Assembly: GCF_900177745.1 (NCBI RefSeq)
Contig: NZ_FXAR01000002.1
Coordinates: 1-64,000, forward strand
Direction of reading: 5' to 3'
Length of the DNA: 64,000 nt
Origin: Corynebacterium pollutisoli
Lineage (GTDB): Bacteria > Actinomycetota > Actinomycetes > Mycobacteriales > Mycobacteriaceae
Position numbers and translations under genes: made by a program. Below the pieces are notes generated by a model that made no database searches, was not told the DNA's origin, and was given only the letters and a program-made list of their open reading frames with translations. Position 1 is the stretch's first letter. Each line of letters begins with the position of its first letter. Positions 37,865 through 47,344 of this stretch are shown here, one piece after another.

Positions 37865-38530
37865 GTGGAGATCCTTGCTCCCCGGCGGCTGCTTCTCCTG
37901 CTGACCGGGCTCACCGTCATGTCGTTCGGCATCGCCCTGTCGGTGCGTTCCGACCTGGGTACCACGACCATCTCCTCCCTCCCGTACGTCCTCAGCCTCA
38001 TCTCCGCGCTGAGTCTGGGGACGGCGACGATCCTGGTGAATTCCGGCCTCGTGTTCCTGCAGTTTCTTCTGCTGAGGCGCCGTTTCCGCCCGATCCAGCT
38101 GCTCCAGCTGCCGGTGCTGCTGGTGTTCGGCGTGCTCAACGACATCGCGCTGTGGGCCACGTCGTGGGTGGGCCACACGGCGTACTGGCAGCAGTGGGTG
38201 CTGGTTCTTCTGGCGATCGTCGTGCTCGCGGTGGGCATCGTCTTCCAGATCGCGGCGCGGTCCATCATGCTGGCCGGTGAGGCCACGGTGCTCACCATCG
38301 CGACCGAGCTGGCGCGCGTGTTCGGCGAGCGTCGCCTCTTCGTCTTCGGCTACGTCAAGATCGCCTTCGACGTCGCGCTCGTGCTCTCCGCCGTGGTGCT
38401 GGGTCTGGCGTTCGCCGGCCAGGTGGTGGGTGTGCGCGAGGGCACGGTCGCTGCGGCACTGCTCATCGGCATCTGCGTCAAACGGCTGCAGCCGGTGCTC
38501 GGCCCGCCGCTGGAGCGTTTCCGCCGCTGA
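37865..38530 (+). CDS. YczE/YitT-like integral membrane protein
   Basis: The 221-residue protein has five to six hydrophobic segments and the N-terminal pattern RRLLLLLTGLTVMSFGIALSV followed by RSDLGTTTISSLPYVLS, typical of YczE-like proteins of unknown function. It starts at GTG 37865, one base after the cyclase stop, so it is co-expressed with the cyclase. Whether it takes part in cAMP signalling is unknown. Confidence 0.7.
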   Translation: MEILAPRRLLLLLTGLTVMSFGIALSVRSDLGTTTISSLPYVLSLISALSLGTATILVNSGLVFLQFLLLRRRFRPIQLLQLPVLLVFGVLNDIALWATSWVGHTAYWQQWVLVLLAIVVLAVGIVFQIAARSIMLAGEATVLTIATELARVFGERRLFVFGYVKIAFDVALVLSAVVLGLAFAGQVVGVREGTVAAALLIGICVKRLQPVLGPPLERFRR

Positions 38531-38581
38531 TCCCTTGCCTATCGACGCCCGCGCAGTGCGCAACTGCGCACTTTCCGGGGT

Positions 38582-38631
38582 TTATCCACAGATTTTCGCT
38601 GACACATCACCCTTCGGGCGAGTTATCCACA
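38582..38631 (+). promoter_or_regulatory. two direct DnaA boxes, 41 bp apart
   Basis: Perfect TTATCCACA boxes occur at 38582-38590 and 38623-38631 in the same orientation, in the 153-base gap before a gene of unknown function. The first is just after the 3' end of the membrane protein gene. The spacing, four helical turns, is identical to that of the pair at 51648/51689. Confidence 0.6.
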
Positions 38632-38683
38632 GGCCACACCACGGGGCCTGGACCCCCTCGAACAGTGCTGCGAAAGTGGGGGC

Positions 38684-39220
38684 ATGGCCAAGAAACAGAA
38701 GCGGACCACCCCACCCACGACCACCGTCACCGTTCGCCCTCTCCCCCTGACCGACGCCACCTCCCCACCCCGCGTCCGCACCCTGCGTGCCCGCCGCAGC
38801 GGGGATTCCTTCCAGCTGCTCGGCGACGCCCTCGACCTGGGGCTCGTCTCCGGCGACGTGGTCAGCTGCGCCTCCGGGGCCGACGGCCGTCGCTACCTCA
38901 GCGGCATCGTCCGGCTGCGCGAGGGGACACTCACCCAGGTGGGGATCCACGGTGCCTTGTGCCGCCACCATTTCGGGGAGTTCGTCGACCAGGCGACCGA
39001 CGACTGGCACGACGACGGAGCCTGCCGCATCCAGGAACGCGGCGGCGCACTCTTCGGTTTCTGGCCACCCGAGGTCCCGGCGGACGAGGCGCGCCTGGCC
39101 ACGGAGCTGTCCGCGGCGGAGTACCGGCTGCAGTCGGCGGTCATCCCCGGATACTCGCGGCAGGCCCTCATCGGTCACTGCGTGGTCTTCGGGCCGCCGG
39201 CCGCCGTGCAGGCCGCGTGA
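38684..39220 (+). CDS. conserved hypothetical protein downstream of DnaA boxes
   Basis: The 178-residue product has a basic, proline/threonine-rich N-terminus (MAKKQKRTTPPTTTVTVRPL), then a compact domain with LLGDALDLGLVSGDVV, a glycine-rich LSGIVRLREGTLTQVG and two closely spaced histidines in ALCRHHFGEF. I do not recognise the family. It has no signal or membrane segment. A G-rich ribosome site GTGGGGG precedes ATG 38684. The paired DnaA boxes within 100 bases upstream make a replication-linked role worth testing. Confidence 0.6.
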   Translation: MAKKQKRTTPPTTTVTVRPLPLTDATSPPRVRTLRARRSGDSFQLLGDALDLGLVSGDVVSCASGADGRRYLSGIVRLREGTLTQVGIHGALCRHHFGEFVDQATDDWHDDGACRIQERGGALFGFWPPEVPADEARLATELSAAEYRLQSAVIPGYSRQALIGHCVVFGPPAAVQAA

Positions 39221-39222
39221 GG

Positions 39223-39948
39223 CTACTCCCGCGTCAGCCCGTCGACGAGCAGCATGTTGCCGATGACGTGCGAGGCCCGCATGCCGGCGTCCAGGGCCCG
39301 GTGGCCAAGGGAATCACCGGTGAGGACGGTCTCGCGCAGCAGGGCGATGCCCTCCGCGACGAGCAGCAGATTGCCGCCGTGCCCGAGTCCCTGGCGCACG
39401 GTGGTGCCGTCCTGCAGGGAGCGGTCATCGGCCAGGGTGGAGGTGGCGGCGACGAACACGCCGGCCAGCGCGGACGGCGCGATGAGCGACTTCTTCCGCC
39501 ACGTCGCCAGCCCCAGGCCGGTGGCCCAGGCGGCGGCCCGCAGCCCCACACGCGCCGGGGAGGGGCGGGCACCCCGGTCGTAGAGCTTCGCGGAGTAGGC
39601 GGCGTGCTGGGCGGCGATGCCGAACATGCCCATCACCGGGGTGTGGTCCGGCTTGCGCAGCTTGGCCAGATCGCCGACCCACCCGCCGGCCAGGCCCGCG
39701 AGCAGCACCGGGGAGGCGTCGTGGCGGGCCACGGTTCCGGCCAGCGGCGGCATGGTGGCCGAGATCGCCACCGCAGCGGGCTTCTCCCACCCGAACAGGC
39801 GCGACCAGATGCTCAGCTCACCGGCCGCCAGGTAGGCGATGCGCTCCGGTTCCTGGAAGGAGGCGAGCAGGGAGTCACGCAGCGCGTCGACGCCCTCGCG
39901 GGTGCGGGTGACCAGTTCATTCACGGGAGAGGTGGCGGGGGAAGTCAT
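39223..39948 (-). CDS. lysoplasmalogenase-like (YhhN) membrane protein
   Basis: The 241-residue protein has seven to eight short hydrophobic segments with small-residue-rich sequence and the repeated element LAGLAGGWVGDLAKL, like its neighbour. I read it as a divergent member of the YhhN/TMEM86 family, whose characterised members cleave the vinyl-ether bond of lysoplasmalogens. Expected acidic residues are present in GGWVGD, but the C-terminal part is degenerate. TACGCT lies at -13 to -8 of ATG 39948, so it may have its own promoter behind the gene at 40580. Confidence 0.55.
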   Translation of the reverse strand: MTSPATSPVNELVTRTREGVDALRDSLLASFQEPERIAYLAAGELSIWSRLFGWEKPAAVAISATMPPLAGTVARHDASPVLLAGLAGGWVGDLAKLRKPDHTPVMGMFGIAAQHAAYSAKLYDRGARPSPARVGLRAAAWATGLGLATWRKKSLIAPSALAGVFVAATSTLADDRSLQDGTTVRQGLGHGGNLLLVAEGIALLRETVLTGDSLGHRALDAGMRASHVIGNMLLVDGLTRE

Positions 39949-39962
39949 GGGTTCCAGCGTAG

Positions 39963-40580
39963 TCAGCGGCGGAACAACCCGTCGACGATCAGCCGCTGCG
40001 CCGTGACGTAGGTGCCCGCCACCGCCACATCCAGACCCCGCGCCAGCCCGGAATCACGGGACGGCAGCAGCATCCGCACGAGGATCAGTGAGTCCGAGAG
40101 GAGGAAGAGATCACCACCGACAGCCAGACCCGCCAGACCCCGCCCGCGCAGCCGCGGGTCCGCGGCCAGCGCCGCCGTCGCGGTCACCATGCCGCCGTAG
40201 AGCAGCACCAGGCCCAGGTGTCTCCTACCGAGCCACGCGGCGGCCGCGAACGGCACCGCCCGCAGCGCCACCGGCCCCGGCCGGAAGCGGGCTCCGCGCC
40301 GCCACAGCAGCCACTGGTAGGCCGCCTGATTGACGGCGAACGCCGCCGCCCCCTGCGGCAGGCTGTTCTCCCGCAGCAACACCACGTCCCCGGCCCAGCC
40401 ACCGGCCAGACCGACCAGGCCCACCTCCCGCTCCGGGAAGGGGGCGGCGAGGGGGGCGTCGAGAAGCAACGGGACCACCGCCGGCTTGGACGCGAGCAGC
40501 AGACGGCGCGACCCCACCGCCCGCGAGGCGGCGTAGGCTCCGCCGGCGAGCCAGTACGCCGCGCGCAGGATCCGGGACAT
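39963..40580 (-). CDS. lysoplasmalogenase-like (YhhN) membrane protein
   Basis: The 205-residue protein shows the YhhN pattern more clearly: ASKPAVVPLLLDAPL, LVGLAGGWAGDVVLL, an NQAAYQWLLW helix and GGDLFLLSDSLILVRM, spread over about seven membrane helices. ATG 40580 follows the topA stop with no gap, so its translation is coupled to topA. With the next gene it forms a tandem pair of relatives. The enzyme activity is inferred from the family only. Confidence 0.65.
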   Translation of the reverse strand: MSRILRAAYWLAGGAYAASRAVGSRRLLLASKPAVVPLLLDAPLAAPFPEREVGLVGLAGGWAGDVVLLRENSLPQGAAAFAVNQAAYQWLLWRRGARFRPGPVALRAVPFAAAAWLGRRHLGLVLLYGGMVTATAALAADPRLRGRGLAGLAVGGDLFLLSDSLILVRMLLPSRDSGLARGLDVAVAGTYVTAQRLIVDGLFRR

Positions 40581-43568
40581 CTACTTCTTGCGGTTACCGG
40601 CCTTGACCACGCGCTTCGTGCCCGGGGACGGGGCCTTGCGGGTGGTCTTCTTGGTGGTCTTCTTGGCCGTCTTCTTCGCCGTCTTCTTCGCCGACTTCTT
40701 GGTGGTCTTCTTGGTGGTCTTCTTCGCCGGGGACCCGCCGTCGGCGGCCTCCTTGGCGCGACGCTCCGAGAGCAGCTCGTTGGCGCGCGCGTCGGTGATG
40801 GTCTCCGGGCTGTCACCCTTGCGCAGCGAGGCGTTGGTGGTGCCGTCTGTGACGTACGGGCCGAAGCGACCGTCCTTGACGGACATCGGCTTGCCGGAGA
40901 CGTCGTTGTCGCCGAGCATCTTCAGCGGCGGCTGCGCGGCGGCGCGACCACGGCGCTTCGGCTCGGCGTAGATGCGCCGCGCCTCGTCGAGGGTGATGGA
41001 GAAGATCTGGTCCTCGCTGGCCAGGGAACGGGAGTCGCTGCCCTTCTTCAGGTACGGGCCGTAGCGGCCGTTCTGGGCCGTGATGACCTCGTTGTCGGCG
41101 GGGTCGACGCCCACCTCACGCGGCAGGCTGAGCAGCTTGAGCGCCTCCTCGAGGGTGACGCTGGCGGGCTCCATCGAGCTGAACAGCGAGGCGGTGCCCG
41201 GCTTGAGGTTCTCCTCGACCAGGGCGTTGATGCGCTTCTCCTTCTGCGCCGCCGCGGTCTTGGTGCCCCAGTTCTTGGCGCGCATGCCGTCGGCGGCGCG
41301 CTGGGCGTCCTCCTCGGCACGCTCCTGCGCCACGATGTCCTCGGCGGCGGCCTCGGCGGTGGCGCGTTCGTCGTCACGCACGATCTCGGTGACATACGGG
41401 CCGTAACGGCCCTCCTTCGCCACGATCATGCGCCCGTTGGCCGGGTTGACCCCCAGCTCACGGCCGCCCTGCGGGGTGGCGAAGAGCTTCTCCGCGAGCT
41501 CCAGGTTGAGCTCGTCCGGGGTGGTCGACTCCGGGAGGTTGGCGCGCTGGTACTCCGGCTCCCCCTCGGCGGTCTCGCCGACCTTGCGCTCGATGTAGGG
41601 GCCGTAGCGTCCGACGCGGACGAACACGGCCCGCCCCTCCTCGTCGTCGAAGAGGTGGAGGGAGTTCACCGCGCGGGCGTCGATGTGCTCGAGGTTCTCG
41701 CCGACCAGAGCCTTGAGGCCACCGTGGCGGGCGATGGACTCCGCGGTGTTGTCGTCGGCCTCGGCGTCACCGAAGTAGAAGCCGGTCAGCCAGTGGGTGC
41801 CGTCCTCCTCACCGGCGGCGATGTTGTCCAGCTCATCCTCCATGGAGGAGGTGAAGTCGTAGTCGACGAGCGGGGTGAAGTTGTTCTCCAGCAGGCCGAC
41901 CACGGCGAACGCCACCCAGCTGGGCACGAGCGCGTTGCCGCGCGGCACGACGTAGCCACGGTCCTGGATCGTCTTGATGATCGACGCATACGTCGACGGA
42001 CGACCGATACCCAGGTCCTCCATCTTCTTCACCAGGCTGGCCTCGGTGTAGCGGGCCGGCGGGTTGGTGGAGTGACCGTCCGCAGTGATCTCGGTGGCGG
42101 TGAGGGCGTCACCCTCCGACAGGTTGGGCAGGCGCTTCTCGGCGTTGTCGGCGACATCTCGACCGTCGGCCAGACGGGTGGTCTCCACGTAGGCGCGGAG
42201 GAAGCCGGGGAAGGTGATGGTGCGGCCGGTCGCGGAGAACTCGGTCTGCTCACCGGTGCGGGCGGTGCCGGCGATGGTCACCTTCATCGAGGTACCCTTC
42301 GCATCCGACATCTGGGAGGCGACGGTGCGCTGCCAGATGAGCTCGTAGAGCTTGAACTCCTCCGCGTCGAGCTGTCCGTGCAGCTCACCGGGGGTGGCGA
42401 AGCGCTCGCCGGCGGGGCGGATCGCCTCGTGCGCCTCCTGCGAGTTCTTCGACTTACGGTCGTAGCGGCGCGGCGAGTCCGCGACGAAGGCGTCACCGTA
42501 GAGCTCCTTCGCCTGCTGGCGGGCGGCGGTGAGGCCCTGCTCGGACAGCGAGGTCGAGTCGGTACGCATGTAGGTGATGTGGCCGTTCTCGTACAGACGC
42601 TGCGCGATACGCATCGTGCGGTCCGAGGTGTAGTGCAGCTTGCGGCCGGCCTCCTGCTGGAGGGTCGACGTCATGAACGGCGCGTACGGACGGCGGGTGT
42701 AGGGCTTCTCCTCCACCCCGGACACCTGCATGTCGACACCCTGCAGCGCCTCGGCGAGAGCCTCCGCCTGCTGCTTACCGACGACCACCGCCTCACCCTT
42801 GAGCCGGCCCCGGTCATCGAAGTCACGGCCCTGGGCGACACGCTGACCGTCGATGGTGGCCAGCTTCGCCTGGAAGGTGCGCGGGTTCTCCGGATCATCC
42901 CCGTCCCTACCCGTGTCGAGGTCGGCGGACAGGTCCCAGTACTCAGCGGAGATGAACGCCATGCGCTCGCGCTCACGCTCGACGATGACGCGGGTGGCCA
43001 CCGACTGCACGCGGCCCGCCGACAGTCGCGGCATAACCTTCTTCCACAGCACCGGGGACACCTCGTAGCCGTAGAGACGGTCGAGGATACGGCGGGTCTC
43101 CTGCGCGTCGACGAGGTTCTCATCGAGCTCACGGGTGTTTTCCGCGGCGGCGAGGATGGCGGGCTTGGTGATCTCGTTGAACACCATGCGGCGCACCGGC
43201 ACCGTCGGCTTGAGCACCTCGAGCAGGTGCCACGCGATGGCCTCACCCTCGCGGTCGGGGTCTGTCGCGAGCAGCAGCTCGTCGCACTGCTTCAGCTTCG
43301 CCTTGAGGTCGGCGACCTTCTTCTTCTTGTCGGGGCTGACGACGTAGAGCGGCGTGAAGCCGTTCTCCGTGTCCACGCCGAGTCGCGCCCACGGTTCCTT
43401 CTTGTACTTCGTGGGGACGTCAGCAGCACCGCGCGGGAGGTCACGGATGTGTCCGACCGAGGCCTCGACAATGTAGTCGTTGCCCAGGTAAGGCTGGATC
43501 TTCTTCGCCTTGGTCGACGACTCCACAATGACCAGGGTCTTCTTCCCTGATCCCTTCGCTTCTGCCAC
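40581..43568 (-). CDS. topA: DNA topoisomerase I TopA
   Basis: This type IA enzyme relaxes negative supercoils. The 995-residue protein has a TOPRIM domain (KTLVIVESSTKAKKIQPYLG and LATDPDREGEAIAWHL), the active-site tyrosine in GHITYMRTDSTSLSEQG, C-terminal repeat modules of the type NGRYGPYLKKG and NGRMIVAKEGRYGPYV, and a lysine-rich tail built from KKT/KKA repeats (coded at about 40600-40735) that binds DNA in actinobacterial TopA. There are no zinc fingers, as usual here. GTG 43568 is chosen because AGGGAAG precedes it. It corresponds to Rv3646c. Confidence 0.97.
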   Translation of the reverse strand: MAEAKGSGKKTLVIVESSTKAKKIQPYLGNDYIVEASVGHIRDLPRGAADVPTKYKKEPWARLGVDTENGFTPLYVVSPDKKKKVADLKAKLKQCDELLLATDPDREGEAIAWHLLEVLKPTVPVRRMVFNEITKPAILAAAENTRELDENLVDAQETRRILDRLYGYEVSPVLWKKVMPRLSAGRVQSVATRVIVERERERMAFISAEYWDLSADLDTGRDGDDPENPRTFQAKLATIDGQRVAQGRDFDDRGRLKGEAVVVGKQQAEALAEALQGVDMQVSGVEEKPYTRRPYAPFMTSTLQQEAGRKLHYTSDRTMRIAQRLYENGHITYMRTDSTSLSEQGLTAARQQAKELYGDAFVADSPRRYDRKSKNSQEAHEAIRPAGERFATPGELHGQLDAEEFKLYELIWQRTVASQMSDAKGTSMKVTIAGTARTGEQTEFSATGRTITFPGFLRAYVETTRLADGRDVADNAEKRLPNLSEGDALTATEITADGHSTNPPARYTEASLVKKMEDLGIGRPSTYASIIKTIQDRGYVVPRGNALVPSWVAFAVVGLLENNFTPLVDYDFTSSMEDELDNIAAGEEDGTHWLTGFYFGDAEADDNTAESIARHGGLKALVGENLEHIDARAVNSLHLFDDEEGRAVFVRVGRYGPYIERKVGETAEGEPEYQRANLPESTTPDELNLELAEKLFATPQGGRELGVNPANGRMIVAKEGRYGPYVTEIVRDDERATAEAAAEDIVAQERAEEDAQRAADGMRAKNWGTKTAAAQKEKRINALVEENLKPGTASLFSSMEPASVTLEEALKLLSLPREVGVDPADNEVITAQNGRYGPYLKKGSDSRSLASEDQIFSITLDEARRIYAEPKRRGRAAAQPPLKMLGDNDVSGKPMSVKDGRFGPYVTDGTTNASLRKGDSPETITDARANELLSERRAKEAADGGSPAKKTTKKTTKKSAKKTAKKTAKKTTKKTTRKAPSPGTKRVVKAGNRKK

Positions 43569-43766
43569 TAGGGAATCTTCCCTCTCGTCTGCTGGATGAC
43601 ACGATTCGACGGACAAAACAGTCCTTCCGGGAGACTTTAGCCCAGACCCGGTTCCTGACAACACGTTACACAGTATTTAATGGCCCTCCTGTGGCCGACC
43701 CATTCGCAGGAACCTCACAGCCGTCTCCCCTGCCCCACCGGGCGGGCCTTCATTATCGTGTCGACA

Positions 43767-44366
43767 ATGACCGAGCAGATCATCACGTGGGTGGAGACCC
43801 TGCTCACCCTGCCCGTCTTCTACCCGGTCCTCGCCGCCCTGGTGGTGGCCGACTCCCTCGTGCCCGCGATCCCCAGCGAGGCCGTCCTCACCCTGGCCGG
43901 CAGCTGGTCCGGCGCGCGCGGGGTGCCCGACCTGGGGATGATCATCCTCGTCGCGGTCACCGCCGCCGTCATCGGCGACAACATCTGTTACCTGGCGGGT
44001 ACCCGGCTCATCGGCATTGTGGAACGCACCCCGGAGGACTCCGCCCGCGGGCAGGCCATCGCGTGGGTGCGGGAGAACATCCGCCGCAACGCGGCCGCCA
44101 CGATCATCATCGCCCGGTTCATCCCCTGGGCCCGGTGGTTCATGACGATCATGCTCGGTTCCGTCCGTTACCCCTGGCGGTGGTTCTTCCTCTACGACAC
44201 GATCGGCGTGGTGCTGTGGGCCCTGCTCGCCGTGCTCATCGGGTACGCGGGCGGCTGGTACTTCTCCGACTACCCGCTGCTGGGCGTCATCGTCGGCATC
44301 GCCGTCGGCGGCCTGGTGGGCGTGGCTATTCAGCGGCTGCAGGCGCGGTGGGCGGGGCGTCGATAA
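43767..44366 (+). CDS. DedA family membrane protein
   Basis: The 199-residue protein has the DedA/SNARE-associated pattern: an N-terminal re-entrant segment with VPAIPSEAVLTLAGSW, then GDNICYLAG and the conserved arginine-rich FIPWARWFMTIMLGSVRYPW. DedA proteins are thought to move undecaprenyl phosphate or phospholipids across the membrane. ATG 43767 is chosen because TATCGT lies at -13 to -8. The stop codon TAA is supplied by a copy of the GGCGTCGATAAGC motif, giving a GRR C-terminus. Confidence 0.88.
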   Translation: MTEQIITWVETLLTLPVFYPVLAALVVADSLVPAIPSEAVLTLAGSWSGARGVPDLGMIILVAVTAAVIGDNICYLAGTRLIGIVERTPEDSARGQAIAWVRENIRRNAAATIIIARFIPWARWFMTIMLGSVRYPWRWFFLYDTIGVVLWALLAVLIGYAGGWYFSDYPLLGVIVGIAVGGLVGVAIQRLQARWAGRR

Positions 44367-44396
44367 GCAGTCCGCACCGACCCCGGAAACAACAAC

Positions 44397-44427
44397 GACC
44401 GCCCTCCCGTGTCACGGGTGGACGGTC
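44397..44427. terminator. imperfect hairpin between dedA and cspA
   Basis: GACCGCCCTCCCG (44397-44409) pairs with CGGGTGGACGGTC (44415-44427) with two mismatches. It lies 31 bases after dedA and 65 bases after the end of the convergent cspA. There is no U-tract. Confidence 0.4.
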
Positions 44428-44491
44428 CTGCGAGAAAACTTTCACTCAGCCTGGGCGGCCGCCAGTTTTCTTGAAGTGCTCGGTGTGAGGC

Positions 44492-44695
44492 TTAGAGCGG
44501 GCGAACAGCCTGAGCCTGCGGGCCCTTGGCGCCCTCACCGATCTCGAACTCGACCTGCTGGTTCTCCTCGAGGGTACGGAAGCCGGAGCCCTGGATCTCG
44601 GAGTAGTGGACGAAGACGTCAGCGGAGCCATCGGCCGGAGCGATGAAGCCGAAGCCCTTCTCAGCGTTGAACCACTTCACAGTTCCCTGTGCCAT
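44492..44695 (-). CDS. cspA: cold-shock protein CspA
   Basis: The 67-residue OB-fold protein has RNP1 KGFGFI and RNP2 VFVHY and starts [16 protein letters not shown], the standard CspA form. It binds single-stranded RNA and DNA as an RNA chaperone. About 180 bases upstream carry no gene, leaving room for the long 5' leader usual for csp mRNAs. It is divergent from the helicase gene, the same order as Rv3648c-Rv3649. Confidence 0.96.
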   Translation of the reverse strand: MAQGTVKWFNAEKGFGFIAPADGSADVFVHYSEIQGSGFRTLEENQQVEFEIGEGAKGPQAQAVRPL

Positions 44696-44962
44696 GTTTT
44701 AAACCTATTTCTTGATGTGGAGGTGGTACGGCGCCGACATCTGCCGACGGCCGGGTCGTATCGAACCCCCGATGGACCACCATCCCCAGGTTGGAGCGGT
44801 GATTCGGGTGCTCGCGTATAAATCCCTTGCGAGCACGTAAACGTAACGCACAGAAACAGCGACCGGCACCCAGTGTGTCACGGATTAGCCCGGCGCGATA
44901 GTCTAACCACATTTCAGGGCGGGAAATATCCCTGCGCTCTCCCACATACAGGGGTGATCACA

Positions 44963-47344
44963 ATGACGACTCCCTCCTCGCCGGGCAGTGACCTCGGCGC
45001 CGAGCTGGCCGCCGCGATCACCCGTCGTTTCTCCGCCTCCACCTGCACATACTCCACCGTCCAGGATGCCCGTCCGGCCCGGCACGCGCCGTGGCCGGAG
45101 TGGGTCCATCCGGGGCTGCGGGGGTATCTGGAGGACCACGGCATCAGCTCGCTGTTTACCCATCAGGCGCAGACCGCGAACCGGGCCCACGAGGGTGAGG
45201 ATGTGGTCGTCTCCACGGGAACCTCGTCGGGGAAATCGCTGGGATACCTCCTCCCGATTCTCAGCGACCTGGCAGCCGACCCCACCGCCTGCGCCCTCTA
45301 CCTCACGCCGACGAAGGCACTGGGGTCCGACCAGCTGCAGGCCGTCAGCGCACTGACCCGCTCGATCGGGGGCCTGAACACCGTCCACCCCGCCCCCTAC
45401 GACGGTGACACCCCCACCGAGGCGCGCAGCGGAATACGGGACACCTCGCGTTTCGTGTTCACCAATCCGGACATGCTCCATGTCTCGTTATTGGCGCACC
45501 ACCAGCGCTGGGCCCGTCTGCTGCGCCGTCTGCGCTACATCGTCGTCGACGAGTGCCACACCTACCGCGGCGTCTTCGGCGCGCACGTCGCCCTGGCGCT
45601 GCGGCGGTTGCTGCGCATCGCGGAGCACTACGGGTCCGCGCCGACGGTCATCCTCGCCTCCGCCACGGCCAATGACCCGGCCGCGCACGCCGCGAACCTG
45701 CTCGGTCGCCCCGTCACGGCGGTCACCGAGGACGGTGCCCCCACCGGCGCGCGGACGGTGCTGTTGTGGGAGCCCGGGTTCCTCGACGGCGTGGAGGGGG
45801 AGAACGGCGCGCCGGTGCGCCGGGCCGCGGCCACCGAGGCCGCCGGCATCATGGCCACCTTCGTCGCCGAGGGCGCGCGCACCCTGACGTTCGTCCGGTC
45901 CCGCCGTTCCGCCGAGCTCGTCGCCCTCCGCACGATGGAGGAGCTGTCCTCCCTGGGGCGGCCGGACTTCGGGCGCCGCATCGCCGCCTACCGGGCCGGC
46001 TACCTGGCGGAGGACCGCCGCCGCCTGGAACAGCAGCTTGACGACGGCACCCTGCTCGGCGTCGCCACGACCAACGCCCTCGAGCTGGGCATCGACGTCG
46101 GGGGCCTCGACGCCGTCGTCACCGCAGGCTTCCCCGGCACCGTCGCCAGTTTCTGGCAGCAGGCGGGCCGGGCCGGACGCCGGGGCCAGGGCTCGGTGGT
46201 GGTGCTCGTCGCCCGGGACGAGCCGATGGACACCTACCTCGTCCACCATCCCGAGGCCCTGCTGGGCCGGCCGGTGGAACGCGCGGTGTTCAACCCGCGC
46301 AACCCTTATGTGCTGCGGGGTCACGTGTACTGCGCGGCCGTCGAGAAGCCTCTCACGGAGGCCGACGTCGACGCCCTCGGTGCGCACGAGGTCGTCGCGG
46401 AGCTCACCGATGCCGGGCTGCTGCGCCGTCGCCCGCGCGGCTGGTTCCCCGCCCCGCTCATCGACGCCCCGCTCACCCCCGACACCGCCCACGCCGCCGT
46501 GCAGCTGCGCGGCGGCAGCGGGGAGGAGGTGCTCATCGTCGACGTCACCGACGGGCGGCTGCTGGGCACCATCGACGCCGCCCGCGCCGCCGCACAGGTC
46601 CACCCCGGCGCCGTCTACCTGCACCAGGGGGAGAGCTTCGTCATCGACGACCTCGACTTCGACGACCGCATCGCCCTCGCCCGCCCGGAGACGCCCGAGT
46701 ACTCGACGATCGCCCGCTCGGAGACGGACATCCGCATCCTCGGCCGCCCGGGGCCGGACGAGCTGGTGAACTACTCCCCCGGCCTGTGGGTGGCCAACGT
46801 CGAGGTGGAGGTGACGGACCGGGTGACGGGGTACATCGTCAAGCTGCCCGACGGCACCACCGCCGACCACGTGCCGCTGGACATGCCGGAGCAGACCCTG
46901 GTCACCCGCGCGGTGGCGTACACGATCGACCCGCTGGCGCTCGACGCGATGGGGGTCACCGCGGGGGACACCCCGGGCACGCTGCATGCGGCGGAGCACG
47001 CGGCGATCGGGCTGCTGCCGCTCATCGCCACGTGCGACCGCTGGGACATCGGCGGGGTCTCCACGGCACTGCACCCGGACACGATGCTGCCGACGGTGTT
47101 CGTCTACGACGGCCACCCCGGCGGCGCGGGTTTCGCAGACGAGGGTTTCGCCCGCTTCCCGGAGTGGATCGAGGCCACCTTCGACGCCGTGCGCTCCTGC
47201 GGCTGCGAGTCCGGCTGCCCCTCGTGCGTGCAGTCACCGAAGTGCGGCAACGGGAACAATCCGCTGGACAAGGCCGGCGCGCTGAAGCTGCTCGGCGCGC
47301 TGGTGACCATGACGGGCGCTACACCGGGCCCGCCGTCGCCCTGA
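44963..47344 (+). CDS. DEAD/DEAH-box helicase with DUF1998 zinc domain (MrfA/YprA-like)
   Basis: The 793-residue protein has helicase motifs VVSTGTSSGKSLGYLLP (Walker A region), VVDECHTYRG (DECH box), ILASATA, and the C-terminal QQAGRAGRRGQG, then a DUF1998 domain ending in the four-cysteine cluster CGCESGCPSCVQSPKCGNG. This is the MrfA/Hrq1-like class acting in repair of mitomycin-type lesions; the mycobacterial counterpart is Rv3649. ATG 44963 has AGGGGTGAT upstream and fits the family better than the open frame from 44873. The 3' end overlaps the tad cluster by 26 bases. Confidence 0.9.
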   Translation: MTTPSSPGSDLGAELAAAITRRFSASTCTYSTVQDARPARHAPWPEWVHPGLRGYLEDHGISSLFTHQAQTANRAHEGEDVVVSTGTSSGKSLGYLLPILSDLAADPTACALYLTPTKALGSDQLQAVSALTRSIGGLNTVHPAPYDGDTPTEARSGIRDTSRFVFTNPDMLHVSLLAHHQRWARLLRRLRYIVVDECHTYRGVFGAHVALALRRLLRIAEHYGSAPTVILASATANDPAAHAANLLGRPVTAVTEDGAPTGARTVLLWEPGFLDGVEGENGAPVRRAAATEAAGIMATFVAEGARTLTFVRSRRSAELVALRTMEELSSLGRPDFGRRIAAYRAGYLAEDRRRLEQQLDDGTLLGVATTNALELGIDVGGLDAVVTAGFPGTVASFWQQAGRAGRRGQGSVVVLVARDEPMDTYLVHHPEALLGRPVERAVFNPRNPYVLRGHVYCAAVEKPLTEADVDALGAHEVVAELTDAGLLRRRPRGWFPAPLIDAPLTPDTAHAAVQLRGGSGEEVLIVDVTDGRLLGTIDAARAAAQVHPGAVYLHQGESFVIDDLDFDDRIALARPETPEYSTIARSETDIRILGRPGPDELVNYSPGLWVANVEVEVTDRVTGYIVKLPDGTTADHVPLDMPEQTLVTRAVAYTIDPLALDAMGVTAGDTPGTLHAAEHAAIGLLPLIATCDRWDIGGVSTALHPDTMLPTVFVYDGHPGGAGFADEGFARFPEWIEATFDAVRSCGCESGCPSCVQSPKCGNGNNPLDKAGALKLLGALVTMTGATPGPPSP

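Noticed and set aside
40600-40735. CRISPR-like or tandem-repeat array
   Set aside because: The regular 12-base pattern is coding sequence for the Lys/Thr/Ala-rich tail of TopA, with no spacers.
40218-43550. A 1110-codon open frame on the plus strand opposite topA
   Set aside because: It is the antisense shadow of the topA coding frame in GC-rich DNA, is low complexity (Val/Gly/Leu/Arg), has no ribosome site and no recognisable domain.
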